A stretch of DNA of 19,238 bases, from contig JAOXYB010038950.1 in NCBI GenBank assembly GCA_028565635.1, positions 9,124 to 28,361 on the forward strand. The letters run 5' to 3'. Each line of letters begins with the position of its first letter. The stretch's first letter is position 1. This document shows positions 1-12,300 of this stretch, in pieces. This DNA is from Phoronis ovalis (Eukaryota > Phoronida > Phoronidae). The position numbers and the translations under genes are program-made. Under the pieces are notes generated by a model. It was not told where the DNA came from. It saw only the letters and a list, made by a program, of their open reading frames with translations, and made no database searches.

Positions 1-154
1 ATAAATTTCAGCACAAATTAAGCAAACATGATTTTCTAGTAGTTTTAATACTAGACTTTCTGCACAGAAATCATCCTAATAAGAGTAACTTTAGCATATG
101 CATCCAGGTATAATCTTTAGATATAACTGGTTTTTTGTATGATCCTGTACTCAC

Positions 155-387
155 AGCTGTTGAAGCAAATCCACCAATTGTATTTCTTTGCGTTTGCAAC
201 CATTTCATAATGAGGCCCGCTTCATCCCGTTCACTGTTTAGTAAATAACACAACAAGGCATAAGATGTAGCTTCTACGGCAACGGCTTCATTGTCAGCCG
301 GGATACGGGCATCAAGGTATTCAATAGTGTTGACGGTTGATGAAGGATTAATCGGAATCGGCACAGCAGACCAATACATATATTCAG
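155..387 (-). CDS. Mcr: Exon 24: TED helices (last exon in window)
   Basis: A 233-nt exon, acceptor attgcag, donor GCT|gtgagt, phase 1 to phase 0. It encodes AEYMYWSAVPIPINPSSTVN, VAVEATSYALLCYLLNSERD, GLIMKWLQTQRNTIGGF and ASTA. It matches the late TED pattern VExTAYxLLALL...xAxPIVKWLxxQRNxxGGFxSTQD. The gene continues beyond the left edge into the rest of TED, CUB and MG8. Confidence 0.93.
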
Positions 388-3300
388 CTGCAATATTAAG
401 TGAAATAATAATGTGAAAAATATATTCAAATATTAAGTGAAATATAAGAAATGTTGACTATAAAGAAAGTCAAATTACCAATTGAAATTATATATTAACA
501 AATATTAAGTAAAATATTGAAAGCACTAAGTGAAATTGTAAAATTAGAATTCAAAGTTTTCTAGCAAACGATATCAATTTTAATCATTTTTAGACAGTCA
601 TGTGTTGATGTAGAGATAACAATTATACTAATAAAAGGAAATGTTTCAATGTTAGTATTCATTATTACCAAACAAAGACCTTTATTTTAAACAACTTCTT
701 TGAAACAATGACAAAGCTTCAAAAAGTCTTACAATACAGCGACCTCATTCTTACAGAGCATCTACCATTTGTCCAATGCAACCAGCAATCAATATCTGTT
801 ATACAAAACAATAACAACACTATGCAGTTAAGTCTTGTTGAACAAAAGACTCTGTAGCTATCAAACACTTGTAGTGAAGAAGATACATACCATCAGTCTT
901 CATTGATTTCAATTTCTGGTAAGCATTGCTTCTTCTTATACTCTCAGCCACAGTCAGAGCATATGTCACAATAGCCATTTGATACGGATCCTGAATCGAA
1001 TCAATTTTGAGGGACAGGTAATCACGGGCAAGTTTTCTAGCATCGTCTACTTTACGCCTGGCTTCCTATATAAAACAAATGAAGGTACAATGTTATGAGA
1101 ACATAAATAATGAATGTTCGCTGTTTATTGGTATTGGAGATTCAAATTAAAATTATACAATATTTTCTTACCCCGGTTGCTGTTAGTTGAGTCAGTTTGG
1201 TTAATGTAATCAAAACATGGGCTGTTAATGTTATGTTCTCTTCCATGCCATCAACTGTTACGTTAGATGCCATTTTTCTATCGTAAATTGGGCCAGGATC
1301 AGCAAAACATCCTTTTAAAGGTCCATCTGTTGTGTTCTGTTGTTCCACAATCCATAATGCCACTTTGTTCAGTTGTTCAACGTCAATGTATATATGGTTA
1401 ACCCATTCCGTCATTAACACCATAGCATCATGCAGAGTACCAACGAAAAACGCTGATGCCCATAAACTTGGTGGACTATGATCTTCAAATGCCAAAAAGT
1501 GTGCCATATCCCCTTCTTCCCGATAATATGCCATTACTTCTTGCAACCCTAAAGAAGAATGAAATATGTATTGTGCAACTTCAATAAAAGGGACTGCTAA
1601 TTAAACATGCTTTACCTACTATCTCTAAGAATGCCCATTTGGTTCTGGCAAAGAATGTGTAATATTAACATTTATCAGCTACGGATCGTTAACGATAAAC
1701 TTTTGACCACAAGCAGTTACATCAGATAATGGCAAAAGATTAATGTTTTGTCAACCAAACATAAACTTAGCAACTTGTTACAAATAAATGACTCATTATA
1801 CAAAATTTTACCTAAATTCAAACCATCTAATGTTTCTTCCAGTTGTGAAGCAGACAACTGATTAGTCTCTTTCAGAAACTTCAGCATGTACATGGTGTAT
1901 GCAAAACCAAACATCGTTTGCTCTCCAGCAGCCCAAGGCTCTCTCAACAACATCTCAGCATCAAGAAATCCAGGTTCAAAAAGTCCAGGACCAACAACAT
2001 CACCTAATGATGTGATGATATTGTATTTATACATAAATAACAAAATCATAGTTTTTCACTAGAATTAATTTAATCATATGTTGTGATCCATGGAGTCAAA
2101 AATATTTCCAACTGTTTACCTTCACTTCAGTAACCCAACTAGTGTGGATTACAAGAATACACAAGATGTTTAAACACGTGCAACAAATATTTCAATCTTA
2201 CTTCAATATTCACTTTGACAAATGTTACATGACAAGATTATTTCTTTCAGAACATCTAGATAACTTACAAATCACAATTACATTTGTTTTCTATTAACTA
2301 AATGTTAGGCTGTTTCACCTTCTACTTGCCACTCACATACAAATACCAGGAGGTGTTACTTACGAAAACACTCACTTCTTCTTGCTTTCTGTGAGCCAAT
2401 TATATATAAATGCCAGACTTTGTTACTTACCAACTACACTTATAATTTCACATTTGATAACCTACATGTAGGCATACACCAGTACCCACTACCGCTATAC
2501 TTACTTTCTGTTAGCCAGGTACACATAAATACCAGGCTGTACTATTTTACCTAGTCCAATTATACTTACTTTCTGTTAGACAGGTACATATAAATACCAG
2601 GCTGTGTCACTTTTACCCACTACAGTTATACTTACTTTCTGTTAGCCAGGTACCTTTAATACCAGGCCATGTTACTTTCCAACTACACTAATACTTGGTT
2701 TCTGCAAGCATGTCACAAATGAATAGCAGGCTGTGTTACTTACCAACTACACTTATACTTGCTTTTTGTGAACCAGGTACATATAAATGATAGGCTGTGT
2801 TCGGTTCAATAAATTCTGCAGGTACAGATATGTTAAGTTCTGGCAAGGCAAGAGAACCCGTTGTCACGAGATCTAGCACATTTGGAGTGTTGTAGTAGTT
2901 TGTTACACCATTGTGCTGGAAGAAACCAAATAGTCTGTTATACCCTTCTCTGACTGTTGCACTTATAGAGGATGGCTGACATATTATTAGTTCATATCTG
3001 TGCTGATGCCTCATAGACACTGAAATTTGGTCGAATGCATTCATCTCCGATTGAATTCTGCTACATCATGTGTAGCAGATGTTGCGTAAGCATTGGACAG
3101 TTAACAGACAAAGTGATGTCACAGTGACAAACCATGCCATACAACCCATTGTTAAAAAGGCGTGTGAAAAACATATTTTGTCTACTGGATTTTCAAAAAA
3201 TATTTCAGAAAAGTCCAAATCCAAATGGTCAAATTTAATCTTGAGCACAGCACTGGGGGAACTCAGCACAGCAGAGATGAAAAATGTTCAATAGTTCCTA

Positions 3301-6300
3301 AAACACTTACATCAACATTGAATTTAACCTTCTTAGTTTCCATCCCAATAAATGTTATGGCACTTATTGTAACCTCCACATAACCCATCTTCTTAGGAAG
3401 GACTGGAAAGTGGACAAAACGAGACTCTCCTTGTTTAATCTGGAACAAAGGAAATTAAAATTAGTAAATTAATGTAACTTGATATTTTGCTTGAGGCAAG
3501 GAACTACACTTTATTTTAGCTGATATTATTGCCATCAGTCTTTGGCTTATGTCTTCATTCTGTTGTATGCTGACTATAATCAGAAGAACTTGGAAAAATC
3601 AACTAGCCACATATCTCCACAGCTAAACTAGTAAATAAAGGGGTTGTCAGATTCATAACCTAAAATTTAGCATACTTTACCAAGAGTCAAATTACGACTC
3701 TTTCTTACCACAACCAGTCGCTTTCTTACCACAATCAATGTTTGCATTTCCCCAGTACCAGTGCGAGGTGAGTAAGAGTTTACTTGGCCTCCATAATCAA
3801 CTATAACAAAGTCATAATCCGGAGATGAATGTAATGTAACCAGAGCCTCGACTTCTGTATCCCAGAAATTGAAGATGGTACAACGAACACCAACTTGTTC
3901 TCCAGCACGCACTCTTTTTGCTGATTCACAAATCATATAAAACGGGCGAACACCATCAAACTGAGAACAAAGACCACAAGATTTATTTCATTATTCTGTG
4001 ACAGTGAAACAATATTACCCAGCTTAAAGATCCAAATTAGCCTGTGACTTTAAACCAAAAATAAATGATTAAAGAGTAAGATAAAATCGTTTCATTTGGG
4101 CTGGGGTTTGCGTTGTTTCTTGTATTTTTTCCAAGCTGCCTATAAGTTGTATCTCCAATGTTGAGATTCCAACAAAAATCCCCTAAAGACAGCTTTAAGA
4201 GACAGATAAATAAACAATTTGCTCAGTATAGCACCAAATGATCTTAATAACTATAGTAAGTAAGTGGATATTCAGAGTTGTATTAAAAGAGCCATATGAT
4301 AGAAATTATAGTCAGAACATTTATGCTGCATTACAAAACAACACCGGTACTAACACATTACTGTACATAATAAATAACTTCACAGTTACTTACCCAAGCA
4401 GGTTCATCTAGGAAGCCAATACCTTTGGTTCTACTCATGGAGAAAGCATGGATCACCCAGGATCCGGGGTATGTTGGGACATTGACTTTGATGTCAATAC
4501 GACCATCAGGCCTAAACATGAGTGAACAAAACAGTTAACCATGTGATAACTATGTACATTTGAAATGTCTCAACATCTCAGTTAGGCAGTTTGTAACACA
4601 ACACTTTTAATTTTACTGTGCCATTTATACTATAAAAATGTTTCCATGTGGAGTAGCAACAAAGTTACGTTTTATGTTATAATTCTTTAATATTCATTAG
4701 TTTGACAACATAATTCATTAATTTATTTCAAATTTTACTCATTTAAGGACCCAGTGAACAAGTTACAAAATGGTGAAATTAAATTTTAAAAGTCAGAAGT
4801 TCTAAAATTAAATTAAAGGAAACATTTCCCACACCCACATTTAGAAACTGCCAGTACACATCAATCAAGAAAAATAATGAAACATCACATTTAATTAAAG
4901 CAAGAGAAATTTCAGATTATCATATGTGTTTCTAATCCAGTAAACCGACATTTTCCAAGATTTCCAATGGCTAAACAGATTTTTTTAGGTAATATAATAT
5001 AAAAAAAGAAAGTCTTGCTACATCGTAAGTTATTTACTAATCAACAGCTCACACTAAAGTATGTTAATAAATAAATTTTTTTTATGGTTTAACTGATGCT
5101 TTTGCCTGCAAGTTCCTTGCTTTAATTAATTAGTTAAGAATTTAAGATAGATGTTAAATTTGAGTTCGACTTCAATTTGAATGTTTGTTAACAGGGATGG
5201 TTAATTGGTTAAAGAAGTTACAACAAAAATGTGTTAATAGTATAAAATAAACACAAGATACTCCACCAAGAACATTACAAATAAAATGAGTAAATGTTAC
5301 AAATAAAGTGAGTAAACGTTACAAATAAAGTGTAAGTAATCAGTTCAGTTACAACAAACGAAGTTGCTCAGAATGAAAATGTCCAAGTAATTTATGCAAT
5401 GTACCAATAATAAGAAAAAATCTATGGTGAAACTGTACTCTCCACCTCAGTAATTAAATCAAGCAGCATTATAGTAGGCATAGTAAGCATTAAACATAAT
5501 TTCCATGCATAAGCAAAGCCATAATGCAAACATCTGAGCAAAAACATGACAATACTTCGTGTAAGCGTCCTTCCACGCCCAGGAAGTGCCAAACAACAAC
5601 TTCCCGGTATGCTTGGTACGGTAATATTGTATGTCTCTAAAGTTCCTGCTCTCATCTTCTCGAGGGCCTGAGCAAAACAAAAACTAGCAGGATGAATAAA
5701 TGCTCCTGGAGCATATATGATAAGAACATTCAAGCAAGTGTACGGATGTACAAATCCTGTCAAAAACGCTGTATCCTGCAAAAGACTGATTCAGTGTTTA
5801 AAGATGCATTTCTACATAATTATGCGATACTCAAATAAACCGAGATATATTCTGGCGGGATACGTTTACAAATGAATGTCAAATCCATGCTGGGATTCAA
5901 AGACATCTGGCATTTCTCAAATTTCAATAATTTATCGTATTAAAGCATCTTTAAAACTGCTTCAGGGATTGTGATAATGAATTGCAGATTTCTGCATTTC
6001 ATTGCTACAGTAATGTGTAAAGAATAGAAATATCCTTGAATGCAACGCGCCAGCAATGAACTATCGTGCGGATCTGTACTCAGGAACAGCATGAAGCAGC
6101 ATTGTAAGCGTAGAATACAAATTCATCAGATAAGCCAAGTATTAGCAAAGAACCAATCCCAGTATTTAGCTATATTCATTTTTTATGACTGTCACAATAC
6201 TTTGTATATGCCTCCTTCCACGCCCAGGAAGTGGTGATTAACTGCTTCCCAGTATGCTTGGTGCGGTAAAATTGAGTGTCTCTAAAGTGTCTGATATCAC

Positions 6301-9300
6301 CTTGCCGAGGGCCTGAGCAGAACAAAAACTAACAGAATGAATAATTGCTCCTGGAGCATAAGGACACTTATGAAAGCGCAAAACTCTGGATTTAAAATTA
6401 TAGCATCCTGTAAAAGACTGCTCAAATGTTTAAAGATGCATTATCTAGATTCTTGATGCAAAAATTGATATCATTCTGTGTTTTCAGACAGATAATTTGT
6501 TATTGTTAGTGAATTAATTAATTTACGGCTAAATTAATTTCACATTATAAACCTAGACTGAGCATCTTCAAAATTCTTTCAGGGTTTAACATATCGCATT
6601 GCAGATTTTTGTATTTCATTAGCCACTCAGATGGAAATCAAATATGTTTCAGAATTCAGTGAAATGTAAATTGATCATCTAAATATTGCCAAAGTGATCT
6701 GTTATTATCCATAACATTAGCAGCCAATAAAATGCAAAATTCACACCATCAAACAAAGGTGCACAGCAACTGTAAGCAGTAAACATGCAATTTGCATCAC
6801 ACAGGGTATATATGGGGTCACTGGGGTCATGGCATCATGCAAAAAAGGTCAGTAACACACAGGGTTCACACTGGTTATGGGTTCATTTTTTGGCAGCATC
6901 AAACATGCAAAATTGAATCGCTTTTGATGCTTCTGCAGCGACCATGCTTATCAAAGGATCTACTAGCTGCTAATTTTTTCTAATTGTATTGATTTTCATG
7001 CTTTTGCCTATTTAGCTGCCACAAACTGCTGAATTACTTAGTGTATGCTTCCTTCCATGCCCAATCAACAGGCTGAAAAGTGTCCATTTCATTATGCATC
7101 CTATTGTCAAAGATTCTTGGTAACTCAACGTAAGTGTTGTTTACATAGCCTGGAGTAAAATTAACACATTAAAATCACATTCCAGCAGCATACCCAAGTA
7201 TGGGTATGGGATAGATAAATTAGGCATTTACATGCAACAATATAGTAGTGCATTTTGTAACACGACTTTGGGATAGATGAGAATTTAGTAATTGTAACAG
7301 TAAGAAATAGTCACGGTTTATTTTATATTATAGGCCAGATTTACATGATATAAATACTATATACTGATATTCATTTTTTTTAGACATTCAATAGATAGGG
7401 GCATCATGTAGGAACATCTGTTAAGGAAAGGATATACTACCATGTTATTAAAGCATGTTAATAAGCAAATGAAATATAAATACAGAGAGCATATGCAAAT
7501 ATGTCTGCAGCTGGTTTTTAAAACACAATAAAACATGTCATTTTCTAAAAATGTTGACATGGCCGCTTCGAAAGCAAGGCACTGAGAGTATCATTTATTT
7601 ACATCACAACAGACATGTTCACAGTGTTTAGAAGCCCAGCAGAGGACAAAATGACACATGCTACCAGCTGAAAATAAAAAGTTAAAAATCTTCGTTGGAC
7701 ATCCTCATAACCACACATGCAAGCTGACGACATGAAGGCATGGAAAACTCAAAAACTGTGGATGAAATATATAATTAATATATAAAAACAATGGCACAAA
7801 ATAAAAAACGACTGAGTATTTATACTGATAATCAAAATTACTCCTTCACATTACTCTTTTCTCAAATTTGTTACCATTCTAACAAACCAACGGGCCTAAT
7901 ACACAGCACGAAAACGAATATCTTCATAAAGCAAATTATCGACTGATAACCTTGAAGAACAATTAGCTCAATGTATCAGGTTTTGAAATTGCTGGATCAT
8001 AACCGTACAAAACTTATTAAAAATTCTACACATCATTAGTAAATACAAAGAAGATTACTTACATCCAAACTCATCTGCGCCATCACGTTTACAGTCAACT
8101 ACACTATTACAACGAGTATGGTTTCGATAGCATGTTCCATCCCAACACGGCAAAAAACCCAGGGTAAAATTACAGTTATCTACAACAACAACAAAATGGA
8201 TGTAGAAGTTAAGGTTTGTCATCTTTAGTTTACCTCTGCAGAGCATGTTGGATGTTCACCCATAGCATACAGCACATTAGTCCACAGGCAACTTTCTTAT
8301 ATAATAATTACGTTTATTACACAATACTAATAATGGGTCACATACACAAAAAAGAACATTACTTGATGATAACAGCAGTCAAGAGTTTTCCGTTTTACCC
8401 CATAATTTCATGAGTATCAAGACTTACGTACAACATTAATTTCTGGAAGTTCAATGAACACATATGACATGTAAACCATCTTCCTTATGCCAATATAACT
8501 TTTATAACAAGATAACTGTGTAGTTGAGATTAGAATAATTGTGCATGTGACTATTGTACAATCAGTTTTCTCTCATTCAAAGATATCATATACAAATTGA
8601 AACTATTTGATTTGCACCTTTCCCTCAGCAAATCGTAAGCACAACAATCTTGCTATGGACAGTTGCAACCAAAATTAAAAAAAATATCCCAAACACTTAT
8701 GTATGACACCATAACATTTCTTAATAAATATCTTTTTCATAATAGTAATATTATTTTATCCCATTTCTCACTAACCTTTCATATAAAATATTATTTATAG
8801 AAATTGCAGGAATGTTGGTACTAGTATTTATATGCCTGTTACCAATGGCATCATTAGTCAACAAATGAGTGCAACACATTGATATTATTATACTTACGTT
8901 TAACTTCTACCAAATCAGCGTCAGTGAACACATGTAAACCAGCAAACTGTAAAAATACAAAATCAAGTTATGTCATAAATTCAACATTTCAATCAATGAC
9001 ATAGTCATAGTTCAAACTGGAAACTGTGCAAAGAGCTGTTTTTTTTTCTTCAAAACTATTGTGTCATTACAGTGTTATTTAGAACACATACAACATAAGA
9101 AAGCTCAACATAGAAGTTTTCAGTGTAGGAAAAGCTATAGGGTATCATGACTGTATATATCAGAAGTGAACATCAAGCATTTGAGAAAAGATGAATCTTT
9201 TCATTGAGTTTATAGCACTGGTTAGCATAAGTCACTGATATATAGGTAAAGTTTGGCAACCTGGTGCTAATTATGCACTCAACACACAGCCCTGTGTTAA

Positions 9301-12300
9301 ATTAAATATACCTAGTGGAGGATAAGAAGTATTCAGTAAAAGAACCTCTGTGTTTCATGCATTACAAGCAAAACAGTTTGAATAATAGTATAGTTTACTC
9401 TTTGAGATATAATGAAAATGCTTACAGCAAATGTCTTGTTGGCATCAACAGCATATGAGGGGGATGGGAAGTATACCGTCTCTCTGTGATGATCGTCAAT
9501 TCTCCAATGATGAGAAAATGTTGAATTGGCATGAGAATCATAAGAAAATAACTCATCAGTGACCTACAAATGAAATACGAGAAACCTTGATACGTAAACA
9601 GTTTCAGGTATTGTAAATGTTTAAAATAAGAACAAGCCAAGGACATTTTAATTGTTGAAATAGTATCTTATAATAGAAATTCTATTACAGCCTGCACTGG
9701 AAGGCAATGTGTTTGTCCATTGTACATTGCATGGCACTTTGTCTTTTGGTTTGTGGAGTAAGAGTCATATAATCAGGAGTAGAACAGTCCCATGAAGTCC
9801 TGCCAGGCAATTTGGGAAATTAAAAATAGCTTAAGACATATATTTGTTCAATTGCATGAAGTATGCAATTGTTGTTGTTTTGGGGAGAATTAATTTTTTT
9901 TTTTACCAAAACAGAGTGTAAACAGAGTCCAAAGTAAACTGTATGTAATAAACAACAATGAAGCCACAGATCTATGCATACCCTAATACAGATAACAATA
10001 CTTACCATATCCTCAGTTATTCCACTATTTATACCTAATGAATACATGAACTGTTCTGTGGCAGACAAACAGACAAATGCACCCGGGTCAGCAGTGGTTT
10101 GGATTTCTACTGTTTTTCCACTGAAATCTTTGCCACTGTTGATCTTGACTTTCACCTACAGTTAAGAATTAACACTTAAACAACTCCACTTCTTGCTAAA
10201 GCTGCACATTTTACATAATTCAATAATTTATGTATAACTGCAATTAAAACACTACATTACACCTACATCACTAAAATATATTAGCTGTATGTAGCCATTT
10301 AATTTATTTAGTACAACATCTGAGCATATGCAGAATATTCACTTTTGTAAATATTATCCAGTAAAATAATGAATTTACAAAACTATAACCTTACGTACCT
10401 TATTTTGAGTTGTGCCTTTGACAAAAAAATTCAAGCTGTCTGCGATAACTTCTCCAGTGTCGGGATGAATAAAGAAGGTCAGAATACGAGCGCTTGGTGC
10501 CATATCTTTTGACATAGCAACGGAAAATGTTTTCTGGTTTGACTCCATCTCCAGATAATCACTAATAATAATACTTCCAGCAGAAACAATCTAAAAAAAA
10601 TTATCAGTTTTGAGAGAAAGATTTAACTATTAACAGTTTACTCAATTTGCAGCCTTTAAAAGCATAAGACATCCGTTTAAATACAGCATCATCTGTGACT
10701 ATTTAGGCTAATAGACCGCTTGTAATGTTTGTTATTCACCTAATAAGGTAGTTACCATTTATACCTCCCTTCGGAATATCATGCTGATTAACATATTAAG
10801 ACACCTGGTACCACTGCATTCTACTGTTGTCATTTGTTAACTATGCTATTAAGTAGTGTCAACATAAAACAGAAGAGAGCAGGTTGTTACTGAATTAATA
10901 CTGTGTGACAGCTATTGGATATCGTGAAAATGGAACAGTTTATCAATATACCTGGTAATAAATAATGTCCACAAATGTATTTGTTTTCACAGTGAAAATC
11001 ATGTATTCATTCACCTGAAATAAGAAGCAGTGCATATTTTACAGTGTATAAACCAGATAATAATCACAATGGTTTACTGAATCACAAGAGTACAAGTTCC
11101 TCTCGAGAACAACATTTGTATACCCTCTATATATACCCTTTATATATACCCCAAAATTGTCCAGTGTTTTCAGTAATATAGTAAAGAAGACAAGAAAATT
11201 TTGATCAATGTTTCTACATTTATTTACCATAACTGCTAGACAAAAATCTTTCTTTACAGAAGCATAATAAAATAGCAAACCGATGTCTGTTCTGTCTGAT
11301 GATTTCAAAACTTACTTCAGGTTTAGTAGTGGAAGAGAGGACATGAATGTAGCTTCGGCTTGGTGAGAGATGGCGGAAAGCCTGCACCTTAACACGTGTC
11401 TGTTCATCTTCATAACGAGCCTACAAAACCGAAAATGCCTCGGTTAACACTTCATGCAACTTGCTAGAAATTTACATGCAGTAACTTTTGATAGTAAAAG
11501 GCTAAATTACAATCAAGTTACACAATTAAAATCCTGTGATTAAGAAAGCTCATTCTAATGTGGTCGCAGCCAAACAGCGCAGATCAATTTCCCTGATTTT
11601 TCCTCTCAGTTGGAAATGGGTCCCTCACAATATGTTTTACATAAAACTGAGAACTCTATGAGCAAAATTCCAAAAAATTAATACCCGGCATGGACCAGGT
11701 TTCAAAACTGGGACTCTCCGGTTTGGGACCAGTGCACCGCTATGTCACCTGACCACCTATCCCTTCATACCAGCGCAGATCATATTTCACTTCTGAATTC
11801 TATTAGACATGGATATTACCCCTGAATTACAGTTGTACTCGTTTTGTCTCTTTTCTATAGTACTGAGACTGGTGGTACTGTGAAATTCAATTGAACAATA
11901 CACCTCATTTCACTTAAGAACACTTACCTCCAGTGTAATTAACTCATCATTAAGAGCAGGCAAGACTTGCACAGGCAACACACTACTCCCAGGAGGGAAT
12001 TGCATCTCCTTGTGGGGTGCATTATACGTGTTACCATTTAATCGCCGACGAGTCTCTATAATTGTTGCACGTCTACGATCGGAAGTCAATAGTGTCCCAT
12101 CTTGTTGTGCAGCCACCAACTACAAAAAATTTGAAAACTTTCGATTTTTAATCACTTTTAAAATCACACAAAATTTCACATATTGGTCCAGCAGTGTTTT
12201 GTTAAAGTCTAACATTTCACACTTGATACACGTTCATAGGGAACAGCCTTACTGAGGATTAGCAATTCTAAACATGTGATTAATCATGCACATTACATAA

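Larger units (their letters stand above)
5530..6920 (-). repeat. Tandem duplication carrying bait exons 16C and 16B
   Basis: Two adjacent units of about 600-700 bp share the exon plus flanking intron. Matching landmarks: the element tgctcctggagca at 5701-5713 and 6346-6358, each 34 nt upstream of the acceptor; agactg..ca..tgtttaaagatgcat near 5783-5810 and 6415-6441; and the run ending gcagatt.tt.g.atttcatt near 5985-6002 and 6602-6620. The unit limits are approximate. Exon 16A shows only weak similarity in its flank (attccagcagcata near 7179-7192), so it belongs to an older duplication. Confidence 0.7.

Noticed and set aside
3079-3294. 71-codon plus-strand frame between exons 19 and 20
   Set aside because: Lies in an intron of the minus-strand gene and has no recognisable features.
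3263-3310. Read-through of exon 19 (VLGTIEHFSSLLC), which superficially resembles the A2M stretch before STLLC
   Set aside because: A perfect donor gtaagt interrupts it and a stop follows TGC; no way was found to join it to exon 20 in frame.
5422-5781. 119-codon minus-strand frame over bait exon 16C
   Set aside because: It reads in another phase than the splice-consistent frame and matches no family; a shadow of the real exon and its flanks.
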